A DNA stretch of 6,947 nt, taken from the NCBI GenBank assembly GCA_964390065.1, contig CAYMGX010000179.1, forward strand, positions 1 to 6,947, given 5' to 3'. The translations under genes were made by a program, and so were the position numbers. Below are positions 1 through 5,642 of this stretch, one piece after another. The first letter of the stretch is position 1; each line of letters begins with the position of its first letter. Under the pieces are notes generated by a model that saw only the letters and a program-made list of their open reading frames with translations, did not search any database and was not told where the DNA came from. Source of the stretch: JAAZBG01 sp964390065 (lineage in GTDB: Bacteria > Fibrobacterota > Chitinivibrionia > Chitinivibrionales > Chitinispirillaceae).

Positions 1-31
1 TCATATTAAAGCCTTACAGAACCTGCTTTCA

Positions 32-58
32 TTGACTTCTCCCATGCTCTTATATGAT
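32..58 (+). promoter_or_regulatory. Candidate sigma70-type promoter for the NfeD-FloA operon
   Basis: TTGACT at 32-37 and TATGAT at 53-58 each match the -35 and -10 consensus at five of six bases, but the spacer is only 15 bp. Transcription would begin near 65, which places the in-frame ATG at 54 outside the message and supports translation from 114. This rests on motif reading only, and the short spacer is a real weakness. Confidence 0.35.
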
Positions 59-113
59 ATTTGTTGTTATATATACAATGATTACGAACTCTTACTTTTT
101 GAAAGTGATCCCT

Positions 114-1592
114 ATGATACATCGCCTGTTTTTTTCAATGCTCCTTCTTTGTACTGCAGTTGTACCTGCGGTACCACTGTCTGCCCCTGGTGATTCGACG
201 ACAAAGGCCGGACCAATAATCATTGTCATCCCTGTTGAGGGGACTGTTGATCCCGGTATGGCAGCGTATCTGAACCGTGCACTCAAGGAAGCCAGTCAGT
301 ATCCGGATAAGGTGATCATCCTTGAAATGGATACATTTGGCGGTCAGGTTGATGCGGCGCTTCAGATGGTAGACACTATGCTAAATGTAAAAAACGCTTC
401 CACCATAGCATATGTCAAAACAAAAGCGATCTCTGCCGGTGCACTCATAGCCCTCTCGTGCCAGAAACTATATATGCAGCACCACACAACTCTCGGAGAC
501 TGTGCCCCATTAACATACAGCAATGAGGGTCCCAAAATGCTTGGAGAAAAGTTTCAGTCTCCATTGAGGGCAAAGTTCCGTACACTTGCAAAGCGAAATA
601 ATTATCCCGAGCGGCTTACTGAAGCGATGGTCACAGAAGGTTTAACGGTTCTTGAAGTCGTGTTCAAAGACACTACGTTCTATATGGACTCTACCGAGCT
701 TGCTGAACTGACACCGGAAATCAAAAAAAAGGTCCTGTCGGTAAAGACCATTGACAAAAACAATGAGTTGCTGACAATCGATGATGTCGAGGCACAGCGT
801 CTTGGATTTTCGCAAAAAAGTGTCGGTTCTATTGAAGAGATGCTCAAAGATCTTGGCTATGAAAACTCAACAATCATCCGTGTTAAAGAAAGCTGGTCCG
901 AGACATTTGTCCGGTGGATGACAACCGTTGCACCGATTCTTATGATGATCGGTCTTGCAGCACTGTACATGGAGATGAAATCACCCGGGTTTGGCATTTT
1001 CGGGGTAATTGGTATCGTTTGTCTCGCAGTTGTCTTTTTCAGCCAGTTTGCAGTCGGTCTTGCAGATTACACCGAACTCCTGATCATTATTGTCGGTCTG
1101 GGACTGTTACTGGTGGAAGTATTTGTGCTTCCGGGATTTGGTGTCATTGGAATTGCAGGTTTGTTATTTGTTGCGATCGGGCTTGTATTGTCGTTACAGG
1201 GTTTTGTGCTGCCAAATCCGGAATTCCCCTGGCAGGGGCGGTTGCTTTCAACAAATATCTTTAAGGTATTTCTGAGTATCATCGGAAGCTTTGTAATTGT
1301 TGCGATTATTTTCAGATATGTGTTTCCCGCGCTTGGTTTTGTCCATAAAGGTCCCTATCTCATGACCGATCTTCATGATGCAAAAGCGGATAGCGGAAAC
1401 GAACTTAAACTGCAGATTGGAACATCAGGCGTAGCAGACACGATTCTCAGGCCTGCAGGAAAAGCGACTTTTAATGGTGATCTCTACGATGTGGTAACCG
1501 AAGGTGATTTTATCAACCGGGGTGATGCAATCACGGTAACTGACATTCAGGGCAACCGCATCGTTGTCTCAAAAATCAAGGAGCAGGTATGA
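114..1592 (+). CDS. NfeD family protein, long form: ClpP-like membrane serine protease with C-terminal OB domain
   Basis: This is a long NfeD (NfeD1b, YqeZ-like) membrane protein of 492 aa, a family that works with stomatin/flotillin proteins in membrane quality control. I chose ATG 114 because it opens directly into a signal peptide (MIHRLFFSMLLLC, cleavage near residues 20-24) and follows a TTGAAAG element like those before the third and fourth genes. The frame is open from 54, which would add 20 unlikely residues. Domains in order: a ClpP/crotonase-fold protease at about 33-230, with DTFGG at 73-77, the nucleophile motif AISAGALIAL (Ser108) and Lys146 as the probable dyad lysine, placed by its spacing to LAKRNNYP; five hydrophobic segments at about 266-405; and an OB-fold NfeD domain at about 435-490 (YDVV, GNRIVV). 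The catalytic dyad looks intact. The protease domain should be periplasmic. The stop codon overlaps the next start (ATGA), so the two are translationally coupled. The family call is firm; the substrate is unknown. Confidence 0.93.
   Translation: MIHRLFFSMLLLCTAVVPAVPLSAPGDSTTKAGPIIIVIPVEGTVDPGMAAYLNRALKEASQYPDKVIILEMDTFGGQVDAALQMVDTMLNVKNASTIAYVKTKAISAGALIALSCQKLYMQHHTTLGDCAPLTYSNEGPKMLGEKFQSPLRAKFRTLAKRNNYPERLTEAMVTEGLTVLEVVFKDTTFYMDSTELAELTPEIKKKVLSVKTIDKNNELLTIDDVEAQRLGFSQKSVGSIEEMLKDLGYENSTIIRVKESWSETFVRWMTTVAPILMMIGLAALYMEMKSPGFGIFGVIGIVCLAVVFFSQFAVGLADYTELLIIIVGLGLLLVEVFVLPGFGVIGIAGLLFVAIGLVLSLQGFVLPNPEFPWQGRLLSTNIFKVFLSIIGSFVIVAIIFRYVFPALGFVHKGPYLMTDLHDAKADSGNELKLQIGTSGVADTILRPAGKATFNGDLYDVVTEGDFINRGDAITVTDIQGNRIVVSKIKEQV
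1578..1583 (+). promoter_or_regulatory. Ribosome binding site for the short NfeD gene
   Basis: AAGGAG lies 5 nt before ATG 1589, inside the end of the preceding gene. It is a near-consensus Shine-Dalgarno and fixes the start of the second gene at the ATGA overlap. The weaker TTGAAAG-type sites are found before 114, 2202 and 3271. Confidence 0.75.
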
Positions 1593-2083
1593 TAACAAAA
1601 CTTATTTGGCCTATAGTACTTCAACTGGTGGGAGTAATTGTCATCATTGCAGAGTTTGTGGTTCCATCAGCGGGGATTCTTACCGTTGTTTCACTGCTGG
1701 TATTCGGATTCTCACTCTTTTTAGTTTTCAGCACTTTGTCGATTAATGTCGGCTTACTGTTTTTAATGTTTGACCTTATCCTGATCCCGATTGTGGTGTT
1801 TTTCGGCATGCGCCTTATGGCTGCATCACCGGCTACCCTTAAGACCACATTGTCAAGTAAAGACGGTACAGTAAGTCAGCCTCCGGAGTGGCAGGCACTA
1901 CTCAACCTTCAGGGTGATACACTTACAGATCTGCATCCGACAGGAACAGTGCTTATTAACGGTAAACGTTACGATGTTGTGAGCCGCGGAGAGTATATTA
2001 CCAAAGGATGCCGGGTTGTGGTTGCAAATGTTGACAGCAACAGAATCGTTGTAAAAAAAGTTTCCGACACTGACAATGTATAA
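1589..2083 (+). CDS. NfeD family protein, short form: membrane anchor plus OB domain
   Basis: This 164-aa protein has no protease domain. It has three hydrophobic segments at about 7-27, 29-48 and 51-77, with an EFVVPSAG turn at 22-29 that corresponds to EVFVLPGFG in the long NfeD upstream. A short soluble tail at about 105-158 matches the C-terminal NfeD OB fold: GKRYDVVSRGEYITKG and NRIVVKKV parallel GDLYDVVTEGDFINRG and NRIVVSKI in the upstream protein. It therefore looks like an ancient duplicate of that protein's C-terminal half. Short NfeD proteins are known partners of flotillins and stomatins, where the OB domain is thought to contact the partner, and floA follows directly. The gene starts within the previous stop codon behind AAGGAG, so co-translation is likely. 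Family assignment is good; the division of labour with the long form is not known. Confidence 0.88.
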   Translation: MITKLIWPIVLQLVGVIVIIAEFVVPSAGILTVVSLLVFGFSLFLVFSTLSINVGLLFLMFDLILIPIVVFFGMRLMAASPATLKTTLSSKDGTVSQPPEWQALLNLQGDTLTDLHPTGTVLINGKRYDVVSRGEYITKGCRVVVANVDSNRIVVKKVSDTDNV

Positions 2084-2132
2084 CATCACTATCAAACCGT
2101 AGTGTAACGTTGAACAATAGCATAAACAGATA

Positions 2133-2165
2133 AATTGCGGCTTGATTATCATACATGCCGCAATT
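2133..2165 (+). promoter_or_regulatory. Stem-loop between the short NfeD gene and floA
   Basis: AATTGCGGC (2133-2141) pairs perfectly with GCCGCAATT (2157-2165) around a 15-nt AT-rich loop that has its own small dyad (TGA/TCA). No T-tract follows, so it is not a standard rho-independent terminator. It ends 22 nt before the floA ribosome binding site. It could be an mRNA processing or stability element, a partial attenuator, or a protein-binding dyad. Confidence 0.5.
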
Positions 2166-2201
2166 AAGTGTAAAGTAAACCTTAGTTGAAAGGGTCAATC
2201 A

Positions 2202-3179
2202 ATGAGTAATTTTTTTGTTATTCTGGCGGTAATCGCTGGAGTTATTGCAGTTATTCTGCTGTTTGTTGTTTTCTCCTACTTAAACCTGTGGCTTCAGGCA
2301 CTTGTTTCAAACGCACGGGTAGGCTTGTTTAATATCATTTTTATGAGGCTCAGAAAAGTACCACCAAAACTTATCGTAGAATCAAAAATCATGGCAGTAA
2401 AGGCTGGAATTGATGTTAGTTCTGATGAGCTTGAATCCCATTATCTTGCAGGTGGTAATGTATCGAGAGTCGTTCAGGCGCTTATTGCTGCTGATAAAGC
2501 AAATATACCGCTTCAGTTTAAGCGTGCTGCAGCGATCGATCTTGCAGGAAGAAACGTTCTTGAGGCTGTGCAGATGAGTGTTAATCCCAAAGTTATTGAA
2601 ACGCCGCGTGTTGCAGCGGTTGCAAAAGATGGTATTCAGCTAACGGCGCTGACCCGGGTTACTGTTCGTGCAAATATCGACCGTCTCGTTGGTGGAGCCG
2701 GTGAGGAAACAATTCTTGCCCGTGTTGGTGAAGGTATTGTTACAACAATCGGTTCTGCAATAACCCACAAACTCGTTCTTGAAAACCCGGATTCTATTTC
2801 AAAACGTGTGCTTGAAAAAGGCCTTGACGCCGGCACTGCATATGAGATTTTGTCAATTGATATTGCCGATGTTGATGTCGGAAAAAATATCGGTGCTGCA
2901 CTTGAAACAGACCGTGCAGAGGCCGATAAGAAAATCGCACAGGCAAAAGCTGAAGAGCGCCGCGCAATGGCATTTGCCGTTGAACAGGAAATGAAGGCAA
3001 GAACTCAGGAGATGCGTGCAAAGGTTGTTGAAGCTGAAGCACAGATCCCGCTTGCAATGGCGGAAGCTTTTCAAAAAGGTAATCTCGGGGTTATGGACTA
3101 TTACAAAATGAAGAATGTCATGGCTGACACACAGATGCGTGAATCGCTCGGAACACAAAAGGGTTCTGAAAAAGCATAA
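2202..3179 (+). CDS. floA: Flotillin-like protein FloA
   Basis: FloA (YqfA, formerly UPF0365) is a bacterial flotillin that scaffolds functional membrane microdomains and influences membrane fluidity, secretion and protein assembly. The 325 aa are full length for the family (B. subtilis FloA is about 331). Residues 4-30 form the hydrophobic membrane hairpin. The SPFH/PHB region follows, with the characteristic stretches NARVGLFNIIFMRLRKVPP (37-55), ESKIMAVKAGIDV (60-72) and YLAGGNVSRVVQALIAADKA (81-100). Residues about 236-290 are an Ala/Glu/Lys-rich helix with EA-type repeats expected to oligomerise as coiled coil, and the conserved end YYKMKNVMADTQMRESLG (300-317) is present. ATG 2202 is preceded by GAAAGGG at 2188-2194. 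It sits 118 nt after the short NfeD gene, as expected for NfeD-flotillin operons. No truncation or frameshift is seen. Confidence 0.96.
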   Translation: MSNFFVILAVIAGVIAVILLFVVFSYLNLWLQALVSNARVGLFNIIFMRLRKVPPKLIVESKIMAVKAGIDVSSDELESHYLAGGNVSRVVQALIAADKANIPLQFKRAAAIDLAGRNVLEAVQMSVNPKVIETPRVAAVAKDGIQLTALTRVTVRANIDRLVGGAGEETILARVGEGIVTTIGSAITHKLVLENPDSISKRVLEKGLDAGTAYEILSIDIADVDVGKNIGAALETDRAEADKKIAQAKAEERRAMAFAVEQEMKARTQEMRAKVVEAEAQIPLAMAEAFQKGNLGVMDYYKMKNVMADTQMRESLGTQKGSEKA

Positions 3180-3192
3180 CGATAGTGTAATA

Positions 3193-3229
3193 ATCACCCG
3201 TACATCAATAATGATACAGTACGGGTGAT
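3193..3229 (+). promoter_or_regulatory. Stem-loop between floA and the next gene
   Basis: ATCACCCGTAC (3193-3203) and GTACGGGTGAT (3219-3229) form a perfect 11-bp stem with a 15-nt loop that itself contains an ATCA/TGAT dyad. There is no T-run after it (GTACCGAAAA follows), so termination would be inefficient at best. In position and loop length it mirrors the hairpin before floA. It may protect the upstream mRNA or lower expression of the downstream gene. Confidence 0.55.
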
Positions 3230-3244
3230 AGTACCGAAAAATTC

Positions 3245-3266
3245 AAGCCTCATTTTTGAAAGGCTT
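3245..3266 (+). promoter_or_regulatory. Small hairpin overlapping a ribosome binding site
   Basis: AAGCCT (3245-3250) can pair with AGGCTT (3261-3266) over a 10-nt loop. The right arm covers part of GAAAGG (3258-3263), the only ribosome binding site visible before ATG 3271. If it forms, it would partly hide the site and reduce initiation. The stem is only 6 bp, so this is a possibility and not a demonstrated switch. Confidence 0.35.
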
Positions 3267-3270
3267 TACA

Positions 3271-3837
3271 ATGGACAATTTGATTCAGCAGATAATGCCG
3301 ATTCTTATTTTCGGAGCGTGGATTATCATTTCAATCTACACAGCGAATCAGAAACGTAAGAAAAAGCAGCAGATGCAGCAGCGCCAGTACGAAATGGCAC
3401 GGCAGCAACAGCCAAACAACGAGCCGGTATATACCGGGAATACATCACCGCAGAGTCAGTCTGATGACAATCCGGAAACTGACCTTAGACGGACGCTTGA
3501 GAATATTTTCGGTGAGCCGTTAGAGCAGACACCTCCACCGCATACACAGCATGATGCCGAGCCGGTGTACCAGGATGATAGTAAGCAGGATGACATTAAG
3601 GTAGAACCGGATCACTCAGCCGAGTCCCAAACACTACAGGAGCAGGCTACGCTTCAGGAACAGTATGCCTCACTGATGCAGCGGGACAATTCAATTGTCA
3701 CCACCGAATCGACACAGGCACAGCCGATACCTACTGAACCTGAATTCGCCGAATCAGTTTCTTTTACCAGTTCGGAATTAAGAAAAGGGATTCTATGGGC
3801 AGAAATTCTGGGCAAACCGGTTTCCATGCGCACATAA
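3271..3837 (+). CDS. Unrecognised single-pass membrane protein with Q-rich linker and conserved C-terminal motif
   Basis: I do not recognise a named family for this 188-aa protein. One transmembrane helix lies at 4-24, followed by a basic patch (KRKKK, 28-32) that predicts the rest faces the cytoplasm. Residues 33-168 are polar and low in complexity, rich in Gln, Pro, Glu and Asp, with EPVY repeated at 51-54 and 97-100 and a more ordered island DLRRTLENIFGEP (71-83). The end, ELRKGILWAEILGKPVSMR (169-187), resembles a short motif (roughly LR-x-AI-I/L-W-x-EILG-x-P-x-x-LR) that I recall at the C-terminus of various hypothetical bacterial proteins. ATG 3271 is preferred over the in-frame TTG at 3256, since that TTG runs into the ribosome binding site GAAAGG. 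Its position 91 nt after floA suggests a role with the NfeD-FloA system, by context only. Confidence 0.75.
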   Translation: MDNLIQQIMPILIFGAWIIISIYTANQKRKKKQQMQQRQYEMARQQQPNNEPVYTGNTSPQSQSDDNPETDLRRTLENIFGEPLEQTPPPHTQHDAEPVYQDDSKQDDIKVEPDHSAESQTLQEQATLQEQYASLMQRDNSIVTTESTQAQPIPTEPEFAESVSFTSSELRKGILWAEILGKPVSMRT

Positions 3838-3850
3838 TTTTTTAAATACA

Positions 3851-3898
3851 ATCCCCCCTTTATCCCCCTTAATAAGGGGGGCGCTTCCAGCGGGGGAT
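3851..3898. repeat. C-rich/G-rich nested inverted repeat (REP-like), possible end-of-operon hairpin
   Basis: ATCCCCC (3851-3857) pairs with GGGGGAT (3892-3898). Inside lie a second stem, CCCCCTT (3864-3870) with AAGGGGG (3874-3880) over a 3-nt loop, and a small CGC/GCG hairpin (3882-3892). The whole can fold as a branched structure or cruciform. It starts 13 nt after the stop of the last operon gene and has no following T-run, so it is either a dispersed palindromic element or an atypical terminator. C-run/G-run palindromes of this style occur in multiple copies in many environmental genomes; copy number here cannot be judged from one window. Confidence 0.6.
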
Positions 3899-3972
3899 CG
3901 ATTTGTACCTACTGGCATTGGTTCACCACATTTTTCTTTGTTTGCGCGTTATACCAGAGCCACAAGGGCCCT

Positions 3973-4063
3973 GGCTATGGGTTATGGGATTCTGGATGCT
4001 GGATTCTATATTCTGGATTCTTCTCCTTGCTACTTGCTACTTGCTTCTTGCTACAATCTTCTA
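3973..4063. repeat. Mosaic heptanucleotide tandem array, left of asd
   Basis: Thirteen consecutive 7-nt units keep exact register for 91 nt. GGATTCT stands at 3987, 4001 and 4015, with variants at 3994 (GGATGCT) and 4008 (ATATTCT). GCTACTT stands at 4029 and 4036, with variants at 4043 (GCTTCTT) and 4050 (GCTACAA). Units at 3973 and 3980 (GGCTATG, GGTTATG) belong to a third type. The unit sequence changes along the array while the 7-nt period does not. This matches short tandemly repeated repetitive (STRR) sequence, known best from cyanobacteria. No gene is supported here: the open frame across it translates the repeat. Confidence 0.8.
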
Positions 4064-4207
4064 AATTCGCACCCTCCACCCCAAAAAAGCTACTATCCCA
4101 TTAGCCCTTCCTGGAGAACACGTTCTTTAAAACGTATTCTTTTTGCGCATGTAGGTACAATTACTAATTTATTTTAGAACACTTACCGTTATAGTATAGG
4201 ATACAGC

Positions 4208-4250
4208 ACAATCTGAAATGTACGGGACAGAGTCCTGCAATTCAGATTGT
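4208..4250 (+). promoter_or_regulatory. Strong leader stem-loop upstream of asd
   Basis: ACAATCTGAA (4208-4217) pairs perfectly with TTCAGATTGT (4241-4250). After an asymmetric internal loop, CGGGAC (4223-4228) pairs with GTCCTG (4232-4237, one G-U pair) around an AGA triloop. The structure ends 39 nt before the asd start and lacks a T-run. It is far too small for a lysine riboswitch. It may be a leader control element or an mRNA-stabilising hairpin. Confidence 0.5.
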
Positions 4251-4266
4251 ACATGAGTAAAACCTG

Positions 4267-4273
4267 AGAGGAG
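4267..4273 (+). promoter_or_regulatory. Ribosome binding site of asd, unusually distant
   Basis: AGAGGAG is a near-consensus Shine-Dalgarno, but 16 nt separate its last G from ATG 4290, about twice the usual spacing. AGCT at 4272-4275 can pair with AGCT at 4283-4286, which would shorten the effective distance but also cover the site's last two bases. The start itself is fixed by the conserved N-terminus (KVGFVGWRGMVGS), so the long spacing is real unless another site is used. Confidence 0.5.
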
Positions 4274-4289
4274 CTGCTGAAAAGCTGGT

Positions 4290-5402
4290 ATGGTCAAAGT
4301 TGGATTTGTTGGATGGCGTGGTATGGTGGGATCGGTTCTCATGGAGCGGATGCTTGCCGAGAAGGATTTCAAAGGATTCGAACCTGTCTTTTTTTCGACA
4401 TCACAGGTCGGAGGAAAGGGACCATCAATCGGTGTTGATGTTCCTGCGCTTAAGGATGCGTCAGATATCAATGAGCTTAAAAAACTTGATATCATCGTTT
4501 CATGTCAGGGTGGTGATTATACCACAGAGATCTACGACAAACTCCGTGCTGACGGCTACAAGGGGTACTGGATTGATGCAGCATCGACACTAAGAATGCG
4601 CGAGACAAGCATTATCGTCCTTGATCCGGTTAATCGAAATGTTATCGATCGCGGCCTTGATTCCGGTGTGAAAGATTTTATCGGTGGAAACTGTACGGTC
4701 AGTCTTATGCTGATGGCACTTGCGGGACTGTTCAGAAGGAACCTTGTTGAATGGATCTCATCAATGACCTATCAGGCGGCCTCCGGTGCCGGTGCAAAAA
4801 ACATGATCGAACTGATCAGCCAGATGAACCATCTGTCAACAGCGTCGTCATCACTGCGTTCAGATCCGGCATTTACCGCACTTGATCTTGACAGATTAGT
4901 AACAGGTGAACTTCGCAGCGGTAAAATGCCGACAGAAAATTTTGGGGCACCGCTTGCGGCAAGTCTTATTCCCTGGATTGACAAGGCATGGGAAAACGGT
5001 CAGACAAAAGAGGAATGGAAAGGTATTGCAGAAACCAATAAGATTCTCGGTACAAAACAGCCCATTCCTGTTGACGGGCTCTGTGTAAGAGTCGGTGCAA
5101 TGCGCTGTCACAGTCAGGGACTGACTATCAAATTGACAAAAGACGTACCGATGGACGAGATCACCGCAATGATTTCATCTGATCATGAATGGGTTACCGT
5201 TGTTCCAAATACCAAAGAGGCAACACTTAAAGAGTTGACACCTGCAGCAGTATCAGGAACACTCTCGGTACCGGTCGGACGTTTACATAAAATGAATATC
5301 GGCCCGCAGTACCTTACGGGCTTTACTGTAGGAGATCAGCTCTTATGGGGAGCAGCGGAACCGGTGCGGAGGATTTTGAAGATCGTACTTGAACGGACTT
5401 GA
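4290..5402 (+). CDS. asd: Aspartate-semialdehyde dehydrogenase (E. coli type)
   Basis: Asd reduces L-aspartyl-4-phosphate to L-aspartate 4-semialdehyde with NADPH in the cytoplasm. It is the branch-point step toward diaminopimelate/lysine, threonine and methionine. The 370 aa agree in length with the Gram-negative E. coli type, and key residues even share its numbering. The nucleotide-binding loop is GFVGWRGMVGS (5-15). The nucleophile is Cys135 in GGNCTVSLML (132-141). Gln162 lies in YQAASGAGAK, and Arg267 and the base His274 lie in CVRVGAMRCHSQ (265-276). EEWKGIAETNKIL (241-253) and the C-terminal DQLLWGAAEPVRRIL (349-363) are also typical. ATG 4290 gives the conserved N-terminus with no extension. 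The gene stands alone between two heptanucleotide arrays, and the second array begins inside its TGA stop codon. The enzyme appears intact and functional. Confidence 0.98.
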   Translation: MVKVGFVGWRGMVGSVLMERMLAEKDFKGFEPVFFSTSQVGGKGPSIGVDVPALKDASDINELKKLDIIVSCQGGDYTTEIYDKLRADGYKGYWIDAASTLRMRETSIIVLDPVNRNVIDRGLDSGVKDFIGGNCTVSLMLMALAGLFRRNLVEWISSMTYQAASGAGAKNMIELISQMNHLSTASSSLRSDPAFTALDLDRLVTGELRSGKMPTENFGAPLAASLIPWIDKAWENGQTKEEWKGIAETNKILGTKQPIPVDGLCVRVGAMRCHSQGLTIKLTKDVPMDEITAMISSDHEWVTVVPNTKEATLKELTPAAVSGTLSVPVGRLHKMNIGPQYLTGFTVGDQLLWGAAEPVRRILKIVLERT

Positions 5403-5516
5403 AGCAAGTAGCAAGTAGTGAGAAGTGAGAAGTTAATCTTGTTCCTGATTTCAGACTTTACACTTTACACTTTACACTTTACACTTTACACTTTACACTT
5501 TACACTTTACACTTTA
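5401..5516. repeat. Mosaic heptanucleotide tandem array, right of asd, ending in TTTACAC repeats
   Basis: Units of 7 nt run in unbroken register from 5401 to the gap. They are GAAGCAA (5401), GTAGCAA (5408), GTAGTGA (5415), GAAGTGA (5422) and GAAGTTA (5429), then three degenerate units (5436-5456). From 5457 come eight perfect TTTACAC copies plus TTTA, cut off by the assembly gap at 5517. The first unit overlaps the last two bases of the asd stop codon. The first part is the reverse complement of motifs in the left array. The TTTACAC part reads as FTLYTLH when translated and is not a gene. Confidence 0.85.
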
Positions 5517-5616
5517 NNNNNNNNNNNNNNNNNNNNNNNNNNNNNNNNNNNNNNNNNNNNNNNNNNNNNNNNNNNNNNNNNNNNNNNNNNNNNNNNNNNN
5601 NNNNNNNNNNNNNNNN
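5517..5616. other. Assembly gap (100 Ns)
   Basis: Exactly 100 unresolved bases follow the TTTACAC array. A round 100 is the usual placeholder for a scaffold gap of unknown length, so the true distance between asd and the lipoprotein gene is unknown. The first three resolved bases after it are CAC, which could be the tail of another TTTACAC unit. The break was probably caused by the repeat. Confidence 0.95.
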
Positions 5617-5619
5617 CAC

Positions 5620-5625
5620 TATAAT
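5620..5625 (+). promoter_or_regulatory. Candidate -10 box (TATAAT) of the lipoprotein gene
   Basis: TATAAT is a perfect -10 consensus 30 nt before the start codon. The matching -35 would fall in the gap. The neighbouring repeat unit contains TTTACA, one base from the TTGACA consensus, so repeat copies could supply a -35. This is based on motif reading only. Confidence 0.35.
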
Positions 5626-5642
5626 TAAGTTAATAACCTTCA

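Noticed and set aside
54..113. Upstream ATG extension of the first gene by 20 residues
   Set aside because: It lacks a ribosome binding site, would place a second hydrophobic stretch before a complete signal peptide, and overlaps the candidate -10 box.
2853..3197. 114-codon open frame on the - strand over floA
   Set aside because: It is antisense to the conserved floA coding region with a Cys/His/Phe-rich low-quality translation, so it is a shadow frame.
3256..3270. TTG start giving five extra residues to the gene after floA
   Set aside because: The codon overlaps the ribosome binding site GAAAGG that serves ATG 3271, and no other site lies upstream.
3973..4063. CRISPR array
   Set aside because: The period is 7 nt with no spacers and no 25-40-nt repeats, and no cas gene is in the window.
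4115..4126. AGAAC-AC-GTTCT dyad as an operator upstream of asd
   Set aside because: The half-sites are 5 bp and the dyad occurs once in AT-rich DNA with no promoter clearly attached. Chance is a sufficient explanation.
3938..4177. 79-codon open frame starting with TTG, left of asd
   Set aside because: It is the translation of the heptanucleotide array (ILDAGFYILDS, CYLLLASCYNLL) plus flanking AT-rich DNA, with no ribosome binding site and no protein-like composition.
4160..4289. Lysine (L-box) riboswitch before asd
   Set aside because: The leader is too short and shows one long stem-loop instead of the five-helix junction and conserved core of the L-box.
5418..5624. 68-codon open frame running into and across the Ns
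   Set aside because: It consists of the repeat translated as FTLYTLH units and then unknown bases. A 7-nt repeat with no stop in this direction stays open by arithmetic, not by selection.
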